From Clostridiales bacterium (GTDB taxonomy: Bacteria > Bacillota > Clostridia > Lachnospirales > WQUN01), in the NCBI GenBank assembly GCA_031254075.1, contig JAIRVD010000012.1, positions 1 through 14,113 on the forward strand: a stretch of DNA of 14,113 nt, given 5' to 3'. The notes under the pieces were generated by a model. That model was not told where the DNA came from. It saw only the letters and a list, made by a program, of their open reading frames with translations, and did not search any database. A program made the position numbers and the translations under genes. Position 1 is the first letter of the stretch. Each line of letters opens with the position of its first letter. Shown here piece by piece: positions 12,952 to 14,113 of this stretch.

Positions 12952-14113
12952 GAAAAGTCACCGATGATTTTAATTTTTATCAGGGCAATGACCCGCGCGA
13001 GTTAGTCGAAAAATTTGGCAGTCCGCTGTATGTGTACAATGAAAATATTTTTCGCGAGCGTTGCCGCGAAATGACGGACTTGAGTTCGTATCCGAAATTC
13101 GCGGTGAATTACGCGGTAAAGGCAAATCCGAATTTGTCGCTGCTTAAAATCGCGCGCGAGGAAGGCATTGGCGTGGACGCAAGCAGCCAAGGCGAAGCCG
13201 TTGCGGCAATGGCCGCCGGGTATAAGCCCGACGAAATTATGTTTATCGTAAACAATGTTTCCGCCGATGAGCTTGCGTTTGCCGCGAAAAATAATTTTAC
13301 CGTAAGCGTGGATTCGCTTTCGCAGCTAGATACATTTGGGCATGTTTGTCCCGGCGGGAAAATCACTTTACGCTTTAATTCCGGCATCGGCGGCGGACAT
13401 CACGAAAAAGTTGTTACCGGCGGCGACGGAACGAAGTTCGGAATAATGCCCGAGTATATTCCCGACGTCAAAGAGCTTTTGCATCGGCATAATTTGAAAT
13501 TAATCGGAATAAACCATCATATAGGCTCGCAAAACCGGGGAGACCTTTACATCGACGGCGTTAATGCGCTGCTTAAATTGGCGCGACAGTTCGACGACCT
13601 CGAATTCATTGATTTCGGCGGAGGTTTCGCCACGCCATACCACAAGCAAAACGGTGAAAGACCTTTAGACCTGCGCGTAATCGGAAAAATGATTGACTCG
13701 CTGTTATTTGAATTCGCCGAAGATTACGGCAGGGAACTGGTTTTCATGGTTGAACCCGGTCGTTTTCTTACCGCCGAATGCAGCGTTCTTCTCGGCACCA
13801 TAAACGCAGTGAAATCCTGCGGCACAAAAAAATACGCCGGAACCGACATGGGTTTTTCCGTTCTGAAACGTCCGACGGTTTACGATGCGCATCATGATAT
13901 CGAAATTTATCGCGCAAACGGAAAACCCGATTATTCTTCTTTGCAAAAAATTTCCGTAGTCGGAAATCAATGCGAGACAGGCGACTATATCGCAAAAGAA
14001 CGCGAGCTTCCCGCGCTAATCGAAGGCGATATCATCGGCGTTCTTGACGCGGGCGCATACGGCTACGCAATGAGCTGCAATTACAATCTGCGAACTCGCC
14101 CCGCTGAAATTCT
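12948..14113 (+). CDS. lysA: Diaminopimelate decarboxylase LysA (3' end beyond window)
   Basis: LysA decarboxylates meso-diaminopimelate to L-lysine, the last step of the pathway that also supplies peptidoglycan diaminopimelate. The window holds 388 codons; the gene runs off at 14113, probably about 30 codons before its end. It is a fold-type III PLP enzyme: NYAVKANPN (54-62) with Schiff-base Lys58, then GVDASSQGE, HHIGSQ, DFGGGFATPY (glycine loop for the PLP phosphate), EPGRFLTAE, the active-site CETGDYIAKERELP, and GAYGYAMSCNYN near the cut end. All expected motifs are present. The start is ATG 12948, overlapping the ribF TGA stop (ATGA), with AAGGGG about eight bases upstream. Placement after ribF is unusual compared with Bacillus, where rpsO follows, but overlap suggests co-transcription. 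Confidence 0.94.
   Translation, partial: MRKVTDDFNFYQGNDPRELVEKFGSPLYVYNENIFRERCREMTDLSSYPKFAVNYAVKANPNLSLLKIAREEGIGVDASSQGEAVAAMAAGYKPDEIMFIVNNVSADELAFAAKNNFTVSVDSLSQLDTFGHVCPGGKITLRFNSGIGGGHHEKVVTGGDGTKFGIMPEYIPDVKELLHRHNLKLIGINHHIGSQNRGDLYIDGVNALLKLARQFDDLEFIDFGGGFATPYHKQNGERPLDLRVIGKMIDSLLFEFAEDYGRELVFMVEPGRFLTAECSVLLGTINAVKSCGTKKYAGTDMGFSVLKRPTVYDAHHDIEIYRANGKPDYSSLQKISVVGNQCETGDYIAKERELPALIEGDIIGVLDAGAYGYAMSCNYNLRTRPAEI

Overview
The window is a housekeeping region from a bacterium of moderate GC content, most likely a member of the Bacillota (Firmicutes). The evidence is the rimP-nusA-ylxR-infB-rbfA-nrnA-truB-ribF gene order, the zinc-free YlxR protein beside NusA, an LCP-family cell-wall phosphotransferase and a MocR-type regulator. 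A finer placement cannot be supported from this sequence; Negativicutes or a Clostridia-like lineage are possible. No rRNA, tRNA, insertion sequence, prophage or CRISPR array was seen. Coding density is very high, most neighbouring genes overlap or abut, and three genes (mutL, rimP, ribF) use TTG starts, each with a fair to good ribosome binding site.

Left arm (1-4504, minus strand). One tightly packed transcription unit reads leftward from a good sigma-70-type promoter (TTGCGA, 17-base spacer, TATTAT at 4476-4504). Its order is an LCP phosphotransferase, a GntR/MocR regulator whose PLP-binding lysine position is an arginine, a CheB-type methylesterase with a degenerate receiver domain, a GNAT acetyltransferase, and the start of mutL, which leaves the window at base 1. 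The genes overlap or are separated by only a few bases, so they are probably co-transcribed, although their functions are not obviously related.

Middle (4505-4635). This is a divergent intergenic region with a perfect 9-bp hairpin (4571-4594) in the rimP leader.

Right arm (4636-14113, plus strand). This is the classical translation/transcription-factor operon: rimP (30S maturation), nusA (elongation/termination factor), ylxR (RNA-binding protein), infB (IF2), rbfA (30S maturation), a single reading frame joining NrnA (nanoRNase/pAp phosphatase) to TruB (tRNA Psi55 synthase), ribF (FMN/FAD synthesis) and lysA (diaminopimelate decarboxylase, cut by the window end). The ylxQ and ylxP genes usual in Bacillus-type operons are absent. 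A 161-base infB-rbfA spacer holds two hairpins and a 26-codon ORF that overlaps the rbfA start.

The observations most worth checking are: (i) the NrnA-TruB fusion, whose junction carries a Shine-Dalgarno-like GGAGGAG followed by a run of nine A, where loss of one A would place a UAA stop exactly at the end of NrnA; (ii) an IF2 GTPase whose NKxD base-specificity motif reads TMMD; (iii) a NusA C-terminal tail of Tyr/Asp/Glu repeats resembling eukaryotic OCRE repeats; (iv) a MocR protein lacking the PLP lysine; and (v) the CheB with no acidic pair in its receiver. No wholly new multi-gene system is evident.
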